Assembly: GCA_039594205.1 (NCBI GenBank)
Contig: JBCNNW010000142.1
Span: 1 to 6,730, forward strand
Length of the DNA stretch: 6,730 nucleotides
Direction of reading: 5' to 3'
Origin: Pseudescherichia sp039594205
GTDB taxonomy: Bacteria; Pseudomonadota; Gammaproteobacteria; Enterobacterales; Enterobacteriaceae
The position numbers and the translations under genes were made by a program. Positions 5,915-6,730 of the stretch are shown here, in pieces. Below the pieces are notes generated by a model, which made no database searches, was not told the DNA's origin, and was given only the letters and a program-made list of their open reading frames with translations. Every line of letters starts with the position of its first letter. The stretch's first letter is position 1.

Positions 5915-6367
5915 TTACCAGCGCTTCGCTGCCTGCTGGTCGCTCTCCCGCGCCTCGACCCAGCGATCGCCCTCTTCCGTTGCCTCTCGCTTCCAGAAGG
6001 GGGCGCGGGTCTTCAGGTAGTCCATAATATACTCCCCGGCGGCAAAAGCACTCCCGCGATGAACGCTGGTGACGCCGACGAAGACAATCTCATCTCCCGG
6101 CCACAGCTCGCCAATGCGGTGCACCACCGTGACGCGGCCCAGCGGCCAGCGCTCCCGGGCCTGCTGAATAATATCCGCCAGCGTTTTTTCGGTCATGCCA
6201 GGGTAGTGCTCAAGCGTCAGGGCGCGCACGCAGTCACCGAGATTGTGGTTGCGCACCTTGCCGGTGAAGGTGACCACCGCCCCATCTTCATCGCGCTCCG
6301 CCAGCCAGGTATACTCCTCGCCGACGCTGAAGGGGGCATGGCCTACGCGAATGCGGGTGTCGCTCAT
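5915..6367 (-). CDS. moaE: MoaE, molybdopterin synthase catalytic subunit
   Basis: This is the large subunit of molybdopterin synthase, 150 residues as in E. coli. Two MoaE and two MoaD form a heterotetramer that converts cyclic pyranopterin monophosphate to molybdopterin, taking sulfur from the MoaD C-terminal thiocarboxylate. Family landmarks are FTGKVRNHNLGD (34-45) with R39, LEHYPGM (52-58), HRIGELWPGD (83-92), the H103-R104 pair, and the catalytic lysines K119 and K126 in DYLKTRAPFWKRE (116-128). The numbering agrees exactly with the E. coli enzyme. The last ten residues, ESDQQAAKRW, are also as expected. GGAGG (complement of 6373-6377) lies 5 nt before the ATG inside the end of moaD, and the two genes are one base apart. 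This points to co-translation and near equal subunit supply. Confidence 0.98.
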   Translation of the reverse strand: MSDTRIRVGHAPFSVGEEYTWLAERDEDGAVVTFTGKVRNHNLGDCVRALTLEHYPGMTEKTLADIIQQARERWPLGRVTVVHRIGELWPGDEIVFVGVTSVHRGSAFAAGEYIMDYLKTRAPFWKREATEEGDRWVEARESDQQAAKRW

Positions 6368-6368
6368 G

Positions 6369-6614
6369 TTAGCCTCCGGTTACCGGCGGGAAGAGCGCGA
6401 CTTCATCGCCGCTCACAACCGGATGGTCAAAGCTTACCAGGGTCTGGTTGACCGCCGCCAGCAGACGCCCCTCTTCCAGCGCCAGCGCCCAGCGGTCGCC
6501 CCGGGCGGCCAGCTGCTGGCGCAGAGCTTCAACGCTTGCAAACTCACTCTCCAGCGTCAGGCTATCGCAGCCCACCAGCTCCCGTACCTGGGCAAAAAAG
6601 AGAACTTTAATCAT
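6369..6614 (-). CDS. moaD: MoaD, molybdopterin synthase sulfur carrier subunit
   Basis: This is the small ubiquitin-fold subunit of molybdopterin synthase, 81 residues as in E. coli. It begins MIKVLFFAQVRELVG and ends FPPVTGG. The terminal Gly-Gly is adenylated by MoeB and then carries the thiocarboxylate sulfur inserted by MoaE. GDEVALFPPVTGG (69-81) is the conserved tail that threads into the MoaE active site. The frame extends 21 codons upstream of this ATG, to an ATG at 6677 inside moaC. The start at 6614 is preferred because it gives the exact family length and has GGCGGA just upstream (complement of 6620-6625, 5 nt from the ATG). The start overlaps the moaC stop by 8 nt, a typical arrangement for coupled translation in the moa operon. 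Confidence 0.97.
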   Translation of the reverse strand: MIKVLFFAQVRELVGCDSLTLESEFASVEALRQQLAARGDRWALALEEGRLLAAVNQTLVSFDHPVVSGDEVALFPPVTGG

Positions 6615-6730
6615 CGTTATCCGCCCTGAAATCACCGGATTTGCCACCGCTCTTCGCCAGCAGGCGAACCGGACCAATCACCATATCTTTCTGTACCGCT
6701 TTGCACATGTCGTAGATGGTCAGCGCCGCC
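6607..6730 (-). CDS. moaC: MoaC, cyclic pyranopterin monophosphate synthase (3' end only)
   Basis: This is the C-terminal 40 residues of MoaC, which with MoaA forms cyclic pyranopterin monophosphate from GTP in the first steps of molybdenum cofactor synthesis. The visible fragment starts AALTIYDMCKAVQKDMVIGP and continues through RLLAKSGGKSGDF to the stop TAA (complement of 6607-6609). If the protein has the E. coli length of 161 residues, the fragment spans 122-161. That places its DMCK motif at 128-131, where the active-site Asp128 and Lys131 of the E. coli enzyme lie. The rest, including the other catalytic residues, is outside the window to the right. It overlaps moaD by 8 nt and is part of the same leftward moa operon. 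Confidence 0.97.
   Translation of the reverse strand, partial: AALTIYDMCKAVQKDMVIGPVRLLAKSGGKSGDFRADNDD

Noticed and set aside
5893..5945. Possible hairpin at the end of moaE on the minus strand
   Set aside because: Pairing CAGCG/CGCTG or AAGCG/CGCTT is only about 5 bp and the following T-run is interrupted and displaced, so it does not meet a terminator pattern.
5873..6451. 192-codon + strand frame opposite moaE and moaD
   Set aside because: Antisense to two genes of exact family length, and its translation has no recognisable domain.
6615..6677. 21-codon N-terminal extension of moaD
   Set aside because: It lies inside the moaC coding region in another frame. The start at 6614 gives the exact 81-residue MoaD.

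Overview
This window is a stretch of enterobacterial chromosome. Every gene has a recognisable counterpart in the Escherichia coli K-12 segment between moaC and ybhS, in matching order and relative orientation, and with equal or nearly equal protein lengths. The high GC content in coding regions, the REP-type palindromes between genes (arms like GCCGGGTG...CACCCGGC) and the conserved order suggest a member of the Enterobacteriaceae other than E. coli, perhaps Enterobacter, Leclercia, Klebsiella or a relative. I cannot fix the genus from sequence alone.

Layout, left to right. Positions 1-1627 (+) hold the end of ybhS and all of ybhR, the two permease subunits of the YbhFSR ABC exporter. A REP/BIME cluster of about 100 bp lies between them. 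ybhR ends in a Rho-independent terminator buried in its last codons, and its tail overlaps the tail of convergent ybhQ (-), a small inner-membrane protein. A 133-bp AT-rich divergent region containing a perfect 7-bp inverted repeat separates ybhQ from a tight three-gene operon (+): ybhP (EEP-fold phosphodiesterase/nuclease), clsB (cardiolipin synthase B) and ybhN (flippase-like membrane protein). Its genes overlap by 4 nt and 1 nt. A REP-like hairpin closes that operon and faces ybhL (-), a Bax-inhibitor-1 family membrane protein. Beyond it lie moaE, moaD and the 3' end of moaC (all -), the distal part of the molybdenum cofactor operon.

How the genes work together. MoaC helps make cyclic pyranopterin monophosphate. 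MoaD and MoaE form molybdopterin synthase, which adds the dithiolene sulfurs. ybhP-clsB-ybhN looks like a co-translated membrane-lipid module: ClsB joins phosphatidyl groups, YbhP belongs to a phosphodiesterase fold, and YbhN resembles the membrane domain of lysyl-phosphatidylglycerol synthase/flippase. Only ClsB has an established biochemical role. YbhS and YbhR form the membrane pore of a drug or cation exporter whose ATPase, YbhF, lies outside the window to the left.

I see no mobile element, CRISPR array, tRNA, rRNA or defence system. I found no wholly new system. The points most worth a second look are the terminator-plus-overlap at the ybhR/ybhQ junction, the BIME between ybhS and ybhR, the possible lipid module, the palindrome in the ybhQ/ybhP divergent region, and the absence of ybhM next to ybhL.
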